Shown here piece by piece: positions 11,504 through 24,110 of a stretch of DNA of 64,000 nucleotides. Both the position numbers and the translations under genes were made by a program. Under the pieces are notes generated by a model, which saw only the letters and a list, made by a program, of their open reading frames with translations, was not told where the DNA came from and made no database searches. How positions within the stretch are numbered: the stretch's first letter is position 1; each line of letters opens with the position of its first letter. Source of the DNA: Ilex aquifolium (Eukaryota > Streptophyta > Magnoliopsida > Aquifoliales > Aquifoliaceae); contig OX637397.1 in NCBI GenBank assembly GCA_951799425.1, positions 8,051,001 through 8,115,000 on the forward strand, in the 5' to 3' direction.

Positions 11504-12108
11504 TGAATTCATTCATTCACTGTGCTCATTTTACAAGATTGGTACAAGCAAGCATTTTTTTATTACACCCTTACAAAATTAGATCTAGAAGAGGAAAGGA
11601 CTTACCTAGATGTAAGATACAACAAAATCTGGCTATTGGAATTTAATCTCCACAAAGTATTCTGTAAATCTAAATCCTAGCAATCACCAGGATAATGGGT
11701 TTCCTCCTTTAAATCTTTGAAAGAAAGTGGAAAACAACCCGAAGGAGCAATTGTATCTTAATTGGGTAACACTTAAATCTAAAGAATCTTTTGAACAATG
11801 TTGAAACCCTCAAGCTGAAGATAACTACATTGAAGCGGTAATGTTGCTCTTATCAAATTTTAACAACAAATTTTTGCACACCAAAAATGATGTATTACGT
11901 TCACCTATCTCTGATGGTGGTGAATGGGTCACACATCATTTAGCACGGAAGATTTGGTGTAAAAAATTGGTAAAAGTAGCATTATTCGGATCTAAATGGG
12001 TGTCACCTACTCTAGTCTTTATGAAAAGAAAAAAAAATGAAACCAAAGAAGGATGTATACTGAGGTGAATTGGGCTGCATCACCCAAATTGAGCAGGTTC
12101 TGCTCAGA
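11504..12108. other. 3' flank of the unknown Cys-motif gene, with a small hairpin
   Basis: Contains an imperfect stem-loop at about 11871-11971 (TTTTTGCACACCAAA against TTTGGTGTAAAAAA, with AATGATG against CATCATT). It is MITE-like and probably transcribed in the 3' UTR or just beyond. Otherwise nothing seen. Confidence 0.4.
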
Positions 12109-13924
12109 TTACATCAATTTGTAGTAACAGTGATCTCCAGAGAGAAGGATCTCATAGCCCTCACCACAGGGACACTTGAAGTGAATGACCAAGCCCTCCC
12201 CACACCTCTCCACCCACACAGCTTCCTGAATAGCTTCTTCAGTTTCAGTCCCAAAGTTATCCTATAACATGAAAGAACAACTTAGGTAGCAAGAAAGTGA
12301 TGGAGACCAAACAAATCAAGAGTGAAGATTAACAAAAAAAAAAAATCACAACAAAAATTGTGGAAACTACTCACTTTAGCTTAGGAAAGAACCACATTAA
12401 TCAGTCAGTCAATTAAGAAAGAACCACTTAGGTAGGTAGCAACAATGTCATTGAGACCAAACAAACCAAGAATAAGATTAACTAAAAATAGGAAATCCCA
12501 CTTAAGAAGAAAAAAAAAAGATTAACTAAAAAAAGCACAGCCAAGAATGGTAAAAACTACCCACTTAAGAACCCACCTTAATCAGTTGAAACAGACAATT
12601 AGATGAATAATGTTCAGTTGTAAAACAAGAACACAGAATGAGCAAAATTACCCACTTAACTATCAAAACTACACTGAATTGAGAAGAAACTGAAACCAAC
12701 TGGACCAAAAAATTCAATGTATACAATGCACATGATACAGAATTAGAACAGAGGAGTCACTTAAAAGCTAAAAGTACCAACTTAGATATCAAAATACCAC
12801 ATAATTAGCTACATAGGAAATAACAAAAAAAAATCACAACCAAGGGTTGTACAAACTAGATGAAACAGATAATTAGATGAAAATTGTTCTTGGTGAATCG
12901 AAAATTCCACACTGAATCATCCACTTAATTGAGAAGAAACTGAAACCAACTGAATCAACAATCCAATGAATACAATGCATATATGAGTCTCAAACACATT
13001 TGTGATTAAATTCAGAGAAAATGAGATGAAAAGAAATGAGACCTGTAGGGTGTTTATGTTGTTATCTTGTGGGTGGTCAGAGTCTTCTTCTTCACCTTCA
13101 CGCATGACCTGATCACACCACCGGCTCATCTCTTTCATCCGATCCTTCATTCTCTTCAACCTCTGTACCCAATTACCCAACAAAATCAATGGCATTTTAA
13201 TCAATAAATCTGAAGGACACAATCACCAAGAACCAACCTTAGCATTAGGACTGTCTCTTTCAATAGAATGAGGACCCATCTCTACGGAACTTGGAGAACT
13301 TGAAAATGTTCTCGCCACCGGAGCCCGTGGCGGAGTGGTGGTGGTCAACTGGTACGCCGATGAAGTCAGATCAGACACCGACCGGCGATATATTTGGGGA
13401 AGAGGTGGCTTAGCCGGAGATGGAGATGCCACCGGTACAGAGACGTTGAAATTTTCCGGCGATTGAGGGTTCGAGAATTGAACCGAGGCAAAGGAAGAAC
13501 CGGTGATTTGGGTGTTCGGAGCTCTACCATTGTTGGTTCCCGGGGAATTAACTGGGTCAGAGACACAGCGGCGGAGAACAGGAGCTACGACGGGAAGTGG
13601 AAGCTTGGTGAAGCCGCGTAGACGGTAGTGATCGGTGGTGGTGGAGGAGGGCGGTTGGAGGGTGGGTTTCTTGGAGGTGGGTTCTTGGAAAGAAGTTGAA
13701 GAGGGTGATTGTCTCTTCATGGAACCATTACCACACATGGTGTAGTGATCCTGTGCTGGGACAGGTGGTTCTGTGGTGGTGGTCCAGTGGTGGTGGTGGT
13801 TTTCACTGGGACTGGTGAGGCGGAGCATGGTGAGGTGGTTAATGGTGGCGGTGTCCAAACCACTGTGTTCTTCGTTTTCTTGGAGCTCTGATAGTTTGTT
13901 CATCTCTGGTTCTTGATCACTCAT
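12109..13924 (-). CDS. Plant protein of unknown function with Ser-rich region and C-terminal Cys motif
   Basis: Three exons, all phase 0: 13924-13238, 13162-13043 and 12261-12109, stop TAA at 12109. They give 319 residues. Residues 1-229 are Ser/Thr/Pro rich and probably disordered, with two RR-x-VSD motifs (RRCVSDP at 118-124, RRSVSDL at 180-186) that look like basophilic kinase or 14-3-3 docking sites. Exon 2 begins with a charged segment, RLKRMKDRMKEMSRWCDQV, likely an amphipathic helix. Exon 3 is the conserved part: EEAIQEAVWVERCGEGL then KCPCGEGYEILLSG and CYYKLM. It carries C289, C299, C301 and C314 (C-X9-C-X-C-X12-C), possibly a metal site. I recognise the terminal block as plant-specific but know no function. 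A CT tract forms the 5' leader. Confidence 0.85.
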
Positions 13925-13926
13925 CT

Positions 13927-13952
13927 TCTCTCTCTCTCTCTCTCTCTCTCTG
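13927..13952. repeat. CT microsatellite in 5' leader
   Basis: CT run directly upstream of the ATG at 13924; on the coding strand it is a GA leader tract. Confidence 0.85.
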
Positions 13953-14014
13953 TAAATTTTCTGTGTATTTCGAATGCTGAAGCGCGCGGGTAAAGTTTAA
14001 GGCTTTTGGAGGGA

Positions 14015-14021
14015 TTATATA
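14015..14021 (-). promoter_or_regulatory. TATA box of the unknown Cys-motif gene
   Basis: TATATAA on the minus strand, about 90 bp upstream of the ATG at 13924, a normal place for a plant core promoter. Confidence 0.6.
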
Positions 14022-14065
14022 AGGAGATTCTGCTACGGTTGATAACTTGTTGACCAATAAACTTG

Positions 14066-14131
14066 TGACACGTCATGGTCTAGGGGTTGTTTTAGTCATT
14101 CTGAAAGTTTACCTTCAAGATTTGACACGTG
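14066..14131 (-). promoter_or_regulatory. G-box and ACGT element pair
   Basis: A perfect G-box CACGTG at 14126-14131 inside GACACGTGGT, and a second ACGT core in TGACACGTCA at 14066-14075, both about 50-110 bp upstream of the TATA box. The pair resembles abscisic-acid or bZIP/bHLH response promoters. A TTGACC W-box core is at 14050-14055. Function is inferred only from motif and position. Confidence 0.5.
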
Positions 14132-14179
14132 GTGGCGGGATATTGGCTGTTGGCGTGTAACAGAATTACCTGTAATGGC

Positions 14180-14838
14180 TGCAATGAGCAAAACAGAAAA
14201 AATTTGGATCCTCCTAATTTCAAATTTTTTATATTCAATCATACACCGTTAAATTTTTTAAGTTCAATCATACACTGTTAAATTATTAAATTATCACGCC
14301 ATTAAACTTGATTAAAATTAATTGAAATTCGATTCAATAAAATTGATATAACTGAAAATTAATATAATATATTGCACAATTCCATATAAACCTCTTGCCT
14401 AGTTAATTATTTATGGGGCATCAAAGTCTAAGGTAGCTTAAGTGGAGATAAAGGCAAACTATAAATACAGATGTCTTGAACTCAAAACTTGACAACTCTT
14501 GGAATCAATCTTCTACATGTCAGCACAATTTGGTTAGTAGAACGGATCTCTATTGATTGGATGAACTATATCTAGACTTTGGGTGTGGGTTCAACTCCCT
14601 ACCAACTGTGCGAGTCTTGATTGACCGCTGCACGTGTTGAAAGACCGCTATTTATGACACTTTCCAAAACATTATAGGGCATCAGAATTCTTTCAATTTT
14701 ATATTTTTTTTTCTAATTTTAATTGAATTCAAAATTTCATTGTTAAACTCATTAAATCCCGGTAGTGGATTTTATGGACGTCACTGACCACCAATGGGAT
14801 ACAATAAATTTATTCAAGAATGAATGATTGAACTTGAT
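14180..14838. other. AT-rich intergenic region with imperfect repeats
   Basis: Contains two near copies of AAGTTCAATCATACA-type sequence around 14225-14285 and no coding signal. Probably decayed transposon sequence. Confidence 0.4.
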
Positions 14839-14847
14839 TAGAATTAA

Positions 14848-15980
14848 GGGAAAATTTCATTTATACCCCCTCTAAATAGATCTATCTTCAACGACACCCC
14901 CTGTCTTTTCTGAAATATCACTGCACTTCCTAGTTTATATGTCCTCTTCACCTAGACCCTTTACCGTAACCACCCGTTACTGACCATCAAAAAAGTGCTG
15001 ATGTCATACCAAAATTTTTATTAAATGTCAATTTTACCTTTCTTATTCCCTATGAAACCCTTGTTTCACTCTCTCTCTCTCTCTCTCTCTCATGCCTCAA
15101 CAACCCAATCACCAAGCTGCAAAAACAACGTTGCAATGAACCCAAGCCACTGGTCCTAGCATGAATCGGTGAAGAATAATATAAAAAATTCACATAAAAA
15201 ATAAAAAATTTAGTGTTATGAATCGGTGACACTGTAAAAAAATTAAAAAAAAAAAAAACCGGTGACACTGTACACTTAAACATAATACAAGGAAAAAAAT
15301 TCAAAATAATTTTTTTTTAAAAAAATTTAAAAAAAAAACCGATGACATCGTACGCTTAAACATAATATAAGAAAAAAATTCAAAATAATTTTTTAAAAAA
15401 ACCGGTGACACGCTTAAACATAATACAAGGAAAAAATTTAACATAATTTTTTTAAAAAAATTTTAAAAAAAAAATCGGTGACATCATACGATTAAACATA
15501 ATATAAAGAAAAAATTCAAAATAATTTTTTTATATGTGAACTCTATAGAGGAGGGTATTTGTGTCATTTTCCTTACTTGTACCATTGGTGGATTTATACC
15601 AGCAAATAATACCACTTGGTATGTGGTATTCATTAAAGTCATGTACAAGGGATAAAGGTTATTATACAAACCGGGTCGGTATTGTAACCCGAAAAATAGT
15701 ATTGTACATAAAATATCAACCAAACAAGGTAATAAGTGGGCCCCAACTACTATTTACTCTATCCCACTTCCTAATACCTCGTATATCTGACAAACAAAAA
15801 TACTCATACTTACAGGAAATAGGTAGTTTAATAAAAAATAATTGGTGAATATGTAATTCTTTATAAAATTCATTGGTAAAATGATAAAATGTGTGTTTCC
15901 GTCACGTCTGTTAGCCGACCAACACTGACGGTGTCATTGAAGATAGACCTATTTAGAGGGAGTGCAGATAAAATTTTCGC
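14848..15980. mobile_element. Decayed Mutator-like element
   Basis: Left end GGGAAAATTTCATTTATACC followed by CCCTCTAAATAGATCTATC and TTCAACGACACC. The inverted right end reads GCGAAAATTTTATCTGCACT, then CCCTCTAAATAGGTCTATC and TTCAATGACACC. The 9-bp flanks TAGAATTAA (14839-14847) and TATATTTAA (15981-15989) agree at 7 of 9 positions, as expected of an old Mutator target duplication. The interior has no transposase. A similar internal segment near 15545-15572 suggests a second, partial end. Confidence 0.72.
15228..15530. repeat. Tandem repeat inside the decayed MULE
   Basis: About four imperfect units of 60-80 bp, each with an A/T-rich spacer, ACCGGTGACAC or a variant, then TTAAACATAATA and CAAAATAATTTT. 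Units start near 15259, 15339, 15401 and 15474. Confidence 0.75.
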
Positions 15981-16773
15981 TATATTTAAAACAGAAAAAA
16001 TCGAAATACAACTAGGGGTGCCAATCTGGCCGATGCAACCTGAGGTAGGGGCTTACCAGTGCTGCATTGTAAAAGTAGGTAAGATGGATGCTCAAGTAGT
16101 ATGCCATGGTAACCTTTTCTAATGCTTTTGCTTTGCCTGAAGATATCCTATTTGCCCCAATGAAAACAAAAAGAAACCCAACCATCCTTCCCTTTTTCAT
16201 ACTTCACATTTGGATTTCCAGGTGTATATGAAATAGACTAGCTGGGACAAAGTTACTAGATGTTCTCTCCCTTCCCAAAAGAGGAAAGAGAAAATTGCAA
16301 TAGAAGCCTATAGAGTTCATAAATAGGCGATAAGATTACAATAAAAGTAAGATGCATGTACATGTAAAACGATGATCTTCACTCTCCGGTAAGCGTGACT
16401 GGCTTGAACCATTCTATACAATATGAATGCGCACCGAGATATGCATTGGACAATCTCCCTCAAATAGTTATATATCAAAGCAAACTATTTTTTGCTTGGT
16501 ACTTTGCAGACCATCGATCCCACCACAAAGCAAGAGGTAACACTCGAGGCAAGACTTCAGGCTGCTGGATTCAAGAAATAACAGTTTCTTTTCGCTGGGA
16601 ACCACAAATTCTTGTGTTATTTTCCTGTTTTGGAATTTTGGAGAGGCTTCTGCTACCATTGAAATCTTCACATAATTGAAACAAACATGTCTGAAAACTT
16701 GCAGAGTCGGGCTAATATGAGTAAATCATAATCTCAGCGCTTATCCATTTGAAAGTCTCAAAGAGTCTGAGGA
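15981..16773. other. 3' flank of the HAD phosphatase gene
   Basis: Apart from the 3' UTR of the minus-strand HAD gene, nothing specific is seen. The short frames at 16012-16200 and 16395-16679 have no recognisable content. Confidence 0.4.
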
Positions 16774-19700
16774 TTAGGGTGTCAGGTCAAAATTTGCTTC
16801 CAATAGTGAAGAAACCTGAGCAAGAGAAGACACCTTGTAATCTGGTTTATAAGCCACGGTGGCATGTACCGGAGAATCATACCTCCCGGTTTCGTCAAGC
16901 AAGCATGTAAAAGCTCCTGCTCGTTTCCCACAAGCCACCTGCAAAAACCAGATAACAACAGGCAACCATACAATTATCCAAGTGACAAATACCAGATAGG
17001 ATTTATATAGTAAGTTAATAAGAGAATGTAGAGGTAACCCAGATAGGATGAACAGTTAGTTCAACAGGGCAAAGCTGTAACGATAGCTTAGCAAATGGTA
17101 GAGCATGTCATGATTCATTTCCCAAATGCAAGCAATCACCAATTACCAAAAAAAAAGCATATAAATAGCAAGAATGTAGATTTGGCCGGATTAGAGACAG
17201 ATGATTTTGAAGCACCTGGTTGGAAAAGTTTTTCCCTCAATCTGCCTTTTTTTAGCTTGGTAAATTAGATGCTCAAGACCATCAGACCCTTTTTCATGCA
17301 GAAATCAATAGTAAAGCCCAGTACCATTGGGTTAGAACTATCTAATAATGGATTTCTATATTATCAAATGAAAATTTCTTGTGCCAAAAGAGGAGTTCTT
17401 CATGTAAATACAAGGCATGAGGAGCAACAAGATAGCACCTCAAAATAAATCAGAAACATTTACTCCACCAAAATACAAATACTCACGTCGTCTTTAAGGC
17501 TGTCACCGATCATCATAACTTCACTTGGTTGAAATTCCCAGGTTGTACAGATATGCAGCAGTGGAGCAGGGTCTGGTTTATAAGGACGAAATTCCCTGCT
17601 CAGTGCTGGAGAAAATGTGATCTGTGGCAACAACAAATTACAATTTCACATTTGTTAAAATCAAAAAGTGAGCCAAAAAGTTCTGAGAATAGAAAGTAAG
17701 AGTCCTTTAAGGACTGTATGATGCCTTATTGCTTCACAGTTACAAGTCATTTTCTCATTACATTAAAAGTGTATACTCAAAATACATACACGCAGAAGCG
17801 AATGTGCACTCAACATGACAAAGACGTAGACTTTTGACCTAGGTTTGTACAACCACGTACGACAAGCTTTACCTGCAAACTAGCAGGACCATTCTGCATG
17901 CTCATCCTAACAAACAAAACTATAAAATTCAAGGACACACAAGAACCCAACTTTCGTTGTTAATCATGAAAGAAACAAATAGATTCAAGAGTTAGCATAT
18001 AACTTCTTGGTTCATTTCTTCTATGTAAACAAGTTTACTCTCCAAATAAGAAATACACAATTGCACAAACTAACCAATTAGCTCCAACAGGTTTTTAGAA
18101 AAATGTTAACAACCTCTAGAAGATTAAGAGTCTGCAAAGAGTCAAAGACGACTTTAAGAAGAGAGAAAATAATTATTTTGCAGAAAAGTAGAAAACAAAG
18201 CAAACATGTTAATTCGAAACAGCTGATGAAAAAGATAAAAAAGAAGATATAGCTGATGAAAGGAAGAAGTTAGAAGGAACACACGAGTGGCTGCCACGTG
18301 TGTAGCGCTAGCATTATCAAAGTGTAGGATAAATCTATAGTGAAATGGCACCGCTTGATCGCGTAGCAAGTACTACTACTGAGCGAGAGTATCCTCAGTG
18401 TGGGGACAGAGGGCTCTATTTGAGTAACAAGATATTGATGTTGAGTCTGACAGGGACAACAAAAACTGCTTTGCTTCCATACAGTTAGCTGTCAGAGGAG
18501 TGCTCTACAGATTTTTGTAGTTATTTCAAATGACTCATTTCAATCTCCCTTTTCTGTCTCAAATTAATGCAACTAGAGACCATGATCTCAATTGTCAATC
18601 TCATGGGGCACAAAAGTTTTGAGCCAAATAGCAGTATGTTTGATCTCAGCTCGGACATACCGGTCTACATTCTGACTCTGGTAGCGTGAACAAGAAAAGA
18701 ACTACTGTTCAGAAATCAATTCAATGAACCAGAATAAGATTCTGTCGAGAATTCAACCTTAAGTCTTAGTTCCATATCTATTCTAAACTCAAAATTTTGA
18801 CATAGGGATTGAAACAATTTGTATTTAATGAACTTAAGTTGGTTAGAACTTAGACATATACCATACTTGAATCCCCAAAGTATGCTGGAGGCATGAAAAT
18901 TGACTTTTATGTTTGTATTCCCTTTTATGTGTGGTCACAATTGAAGAATTATATGCAAAACTGTGAACCTATGACACAGTGTCTATTATCTGTTCGTGGA
19001 GTGAACAGTTGAGCCATAAAAACCATCAACATGTCAGTTCTCCTGTTCTTATTGAGAACGATGTTTGTAAGAGCTATGTGTTATCTAGTGTTGATAAATT
19101 GTCCCAAGTTAAGGTAGAACTGTTTGAACCCTCAAGTCACTCATTTCAAACATGGAAACAGCTTTGAGTTCCAAAATTTTTTGGACGGCATATTTTATTC
19201 CAGGCTCATCTCTCTCATCGGGCTCAGGAATTAGAATAGTTCTCGGCCTATAATAGTGTTACTGCTTGGGAGCACAGTAGAAAACTCAGGAAAGTAACAC
19301 AAATTACAGGGGACATCTTGCAAGACTCATGCCAAAAAGGGGGAGAACTCCTGCCCCCCAAGTCTCCCCAGGGGGTAGAAAATGCTTGGTTGACGTGAAC
19401 TGAAGGACTGATTATGTAAGTAAAGAATATGAAGAATACCTATTACGCCTTGAACACAATTCAAACATCAAATGACTTATAGAATATAGCTTATACATTA
19501 CCATGCTTCTTTCACATGTCCAGAGAAGGTTTCTTATCTAATTTAAAGCTTACTAGTCAATGCAGACGTGGATCTAGTTAAAGCTGAAGAGTCAGAGCAT
19601 GATCAAGTAAATGTCGAGTGTTGCTCAAACTATGATATGCATGTGCAGCCGGCCATGGGGATATACATGATTGATTACATTACAAGAAAAGGGTAGGAAG

Positions 19701-22700
19701 AAAAACTGGTTTCAATATTATGGTATTTTTAAATCAAGTAAGCTTCCCATTACACCCCATGCAAATAAAGATAATAAAAGATAAAGACTAAGAAACAATC
19801 ATATTTGAAGAATACTTCTACAGGGATAACCTCCTCCGGTCCTTGTGTAAATTGCTTCACTGTCTAATATTTTCAATCTCTACAAAAACAATAAATAATG
19901 ATTTATGCTCAAAATATATGATTACACGCAGCATAAACAAAGGAAAACTTACCCCAAAGCGTTGATGAAACAAATCAACTGATGCCTTGACATTTCGAGT
20001 GATTAGTCCCCTTCTGAAGAACAGTAAATTTGTGTCCCCGCAATTACGAGAAACAAGTTACAAATAAAAAATAAAAGGTGACAATACGAATGAATAAGAT
20101 TGCAAAATTTGTATACATGGCCATGTTCACAACTAATGAATCCTTCAATGACTAATTGCTACTGATTCATAGACTGGAGTATGCATAAAACAAATATAGA
20201 TTCTATTGAGCTCGATTGAACATGCAAGCACCCACACAAGCTAATTAATGGAAAATTCAAAAGCATGCTGGATCCAGTGATTTATTATTTTTAGACATAA
20301 GATAGTGATCACTCCACGGAGGTCTTAACTCTAGATCATATGTCACTCCTCAACATATGATGATCCCAATGAAAAAAACTAGTGATATCTACTAACAAGT
20401 GATGACAAATTTAGGTGCCCAACCACAACCTGAAAGTAGAGTTATGTTTCAACTTTCACATGTAGCATTCAAATTAATCTACTAGAACATTTGGTTGAAC
20501 TCATTAAAAGTTCTCAGAGCATATTGTAACTGTATTGTCAACAGTTCAAGTCAGCAAAGTGGAAATACAAACACAATGTGGTTTGGGCATGATTAGGAAT
20601 GAGTAATCAAGGCAGATGTGAAAGCATCTGGTTAAGCTACCCCCACATCCCAAAGAAGAGAGGCAAATATTTAGTCTGGCTGATATAGTGAACCCACACA
20701 CTGTTCAGTACTTCAGTGCATGGTAGGACCTTCGGGGAATGACAATGGGGAGAAAATCTGAATCTTCTGTGTGTGTTGGGGGGGGTAGCTAACAAGTCTT
20801 CAAGACTTATCTCACTTTTTGTCCTCTTTACTTGTCAAAAATCTTAAGGAAATCCCATCTCTTATTAGGCTGTAAGTGTAACATAGGTCAGCAACACTTC
20901 GTCAGAGTAGAGGCTGGAGAACTGGTATTCATGAAAGGAGAATGATACAGTTCCTCGGTCTGAAGTCTGAACATTGATCATATGCTACTTTCATCTCTGA
21001 GTTAATTCAAAACTTGTCACGGATAACAGGATCCACATTCTAAAATGAGGAGATAAGTGCCTCTAAAATAAAAAATTCAGGTAAACTTAGATTGGAAGAA
21101 AACTGTGAGTGGCTCCTCTTGAGATGAGAAGAAGATGGAAGAAACTAATTTTAAGACAGCCATAGATACAATAAGAGGAGGGTTCTACAACAAATCAAAA
21201 AAACTAATTACTGCCAATAACAAGGAGCAAACCATCATGGAATAAAAATGAATATAAATCACATAACAAACCCCTACTTTTTGTCACTATTAATTTGGAG
21301 CCCATAAGACTGCTTTAACACTTTCTTGTACACAAATGCAGTAACTGTGCTGACTTTCTGGAAAAGTTATTAAAGTGAAGCACGTGATAAGTTCTGATTT
21401 TATGTATGGTGGATTAAAATTATAGTCACCCAAAAAGAGCATCAGAATTTCTATAAGAAATTGAAATATTTTACCTTTTATTGGGTTCTGGGAAATTATT
21501 ATGTCAAAGATACAAATACATTCTAATGAAGTTGCTATGAGAATTGAATATCCAGAGGAGTTCAAAGGAGTGCCATATTTTAGCTTTTTGGTTAAGATGA
21601 GCTAATAATAAACCAATACAATAACTGTAGCTACAAAAGAAAGTTTTGTCAATCCTCTACCAAATTTAACTTTGTCAAAATAAAGCAATAGACATAAGGA
21701 AACAGAATGTGTGGTGACTTAGCAAGAAAATTACAGTCCAAGTTAAAGCAATGTAAAAAGGAGTGATTATAAACATCCCTTTGGAAAGAATACAATATAA
21801 TGGAGTGATTGTAACAATGTAAAAAGGAGGAAATCTGCAGGGAAACTCTACCTAATATTCCTTGAATCAAGGAAACCACAAAGTTCTGATGCACCTGCCA
21901 CCATTATTGCACTATCAAAATGTCAAATCAAATGAGGAATATTACCGTACCAAAATACAACTTTTTAAAATTAAGTTACACTTTTTTGAAATAAAAATTA
22001 TAACTGAAAAAGTGATAAAAATTACAACTTTTAAGATAAAGTTATTACCTATTGAGGTTAAATTATATTTTTTAAACATAAATTTACAAATGATCAAGGT
22101 ATTTATGATTGATCAAAACATTCTATGATCAATCGTGAAGTTATCTCATGCAGTTGCAACTTAATTTGAACAAAAAAAAGTAGTAATTTTTTGTATTCAA
22201 ATCAAATATGTATATGAAGTATTAAAATTTTGTTGCAATGCATAATTCTGGTGAAACAGGAATGTTTCGAAAACATAATTAAAACAAAAAAATTTGAAAA
22301 TTTGTCTGCAAACTATACCTAAACATTAATCAAAACATACCAAAATAAAACTCAAAACATAAGAATTTTTATTTCCATATTCATTCTAATTCGCTTCGAT
22401 TTATATAGAAACGAAAATATTTTCGACGTTTTAGACCGTTTCTACCATTATTTTGAGACGAAATTTAGTTCCCAATATATAACACACGAACGTTATAAAT
22501 GTATTGATAATGAACATTCTTATACCAGGCATGATTTGGAGGCGATCAAGGCCCTGTTTTTCGAAATCGGCGATAATTTCGTAAGCTTTTCGCTGCTTAT
22601 CCGGGCTCCAATCCTCAATGTGGTGTAAAATATCAATTCCAGAAGGACTTCTGGATTTGATAGAAACGTACTCATCTTCTCCGAGCACCGCCTTGTACAT

Positions 22701-22874
22701 TGCCTGGAAATCGATGACGGGGACGGTTAGGGTTCCGTCCATGTCGAACACCACTCCCCTCAGTCGGGGCTTGGGAGTGAGGGAGGTAACGGTGACGGGA
22801 AGAGAATTTGTTCCCATTGACGAAAATGACCTCGGGAGTACGGAGAGAAGCGCTCTGGAGAGGGGTAGTGGCAT
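16774..22874 (-). CDS. HAD-superfamily phosphatase-like hydrolase
   Basis: Five exons: 22874-22526, 21894-21852, 20013-19953, 17621-17487 and 16938-16774. Phases are continuous and the total is 250 residues, stop TAA. All four HAD motifs are intact: motif I VVFDMDGTLT with D44 and D46, motif II Thr136 in LITRN, motif III Lys166 in RPYKPDP, motif IV MMIGDSLKDD with D191 and D195/D196. It ends CGKRAGAFTCLLDETGRY and a short tail. The fold is a small-cap phosphatase of the group that includes Arabidopsis At2g33255. HAD enzymes use the first motif-I aspartate as nucleophile on phosphate esters; the substrate is unknown. The first about 36 residues look like an organelle presequence (several Arg and Ser, no acidic residue). 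Exons total 753 bp in a 6.1-kb gene, so the introns dominate. Confidence 0.92.
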
Positions 22875-24101
22875 TCACATAGATGGAGTGAGTAGAGATG
22901 AAGAGAGTGGTGAATGTAACAGACAAAGACAACTGAATTAAATTCTACCAGACGACAGAGGTAAAGGCAAATTACACTTTGACCTCTTCAATTATGACTC
23001 TTTTTAATATGTCTACTCAATTATCATAATTTCAAGTGATTAGGTTCACATTACCACAATAGTTGACATCCATTACAATTACAAAGAAATGTTATTTTAT
23101 TTTACTCTTTTAACTATATAATTTTTTGTATTTTACTCTAATATATTGGCAATTTCTGTCCAAAAAAATAATAAAACTACATTGGTATATTGTTATATGT
23201 TTTTTTCTATATAATAAAATGAATGTACAGATAGAAAATAGAGAGAATTACGCGCAGACGTGTAATACTTAGAGCTCTCAAATTTAAAATATTATATTTA
23301 GAATAAAAATACTTTAATAAAATATTAAATATCAAATATTTTAAATTTTATAACCAAAATTCATGTTCTATTATAACATTTCTTGAAATAAAATTAAAAA
23401 TAAAAATCTATTTTTTTCTTAAAAAATCATAATTAGTATACATTAGGAAGTTATAATTTTTTTTTGAAGTAAAATATTATTTGAACTTAATGTAGAAATA
23501 TAATTAATTTATTTAAAAGTGAACTCCATTTAACATTAAAATTTATAATTAATTCAACAAATATATTAAATTAGATTTCTAAATTAAATTTACTATTTTT
23601 TTAATGAATTATTTAAAACAGAACTCAATTAAATTTACTATCATCCAACGACTGACGATATTTCAGACTGTCTCAAACTATTGACGTCTCAGATCGTTTC
23701 GATCCAACGTACTATATTAGCTCTTGAAAATTTTTGCCGCTCAAAAAATTTAGTTTCTAAAACTAACATTCCTAAATTTAATTCTTCAACCCAATCAAAT
23801 CCGGCAATTGAGCGATATCTCATTCCTCAACTCTGTCTCTTTCTCCCTAAAATATAGATTATAACTCTTATCATTATTTTCCTGATTTTATTTCCTATGT
23901 TAAAGGATCATTTTCTATACTTAGATATTGACAGTCTCTCACACTCTCATCTTTCATGATTCTATTTCCAAACTGAGACACATGTCTCTCCAAAATTCTA
24001 TCATAATGTTGCTGCTCTCCATCTTTACTGTTCAAATCACACATACATCTTTACTGTACATATATATAGTACAAAAATCGAAGACATACTATATCTACAT
24101 G
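22875..24101. other. AT-rich upstream region of the HAD gene
   Basis: About 1.2 kb, strongly AT-rich from 23080 on, with no coding signal. The first 100 bp must hold the HAD promoter; no clear TATA was fixed. Confidence 0.4.
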
Positions 24102-24110
24102 TTATATCTA

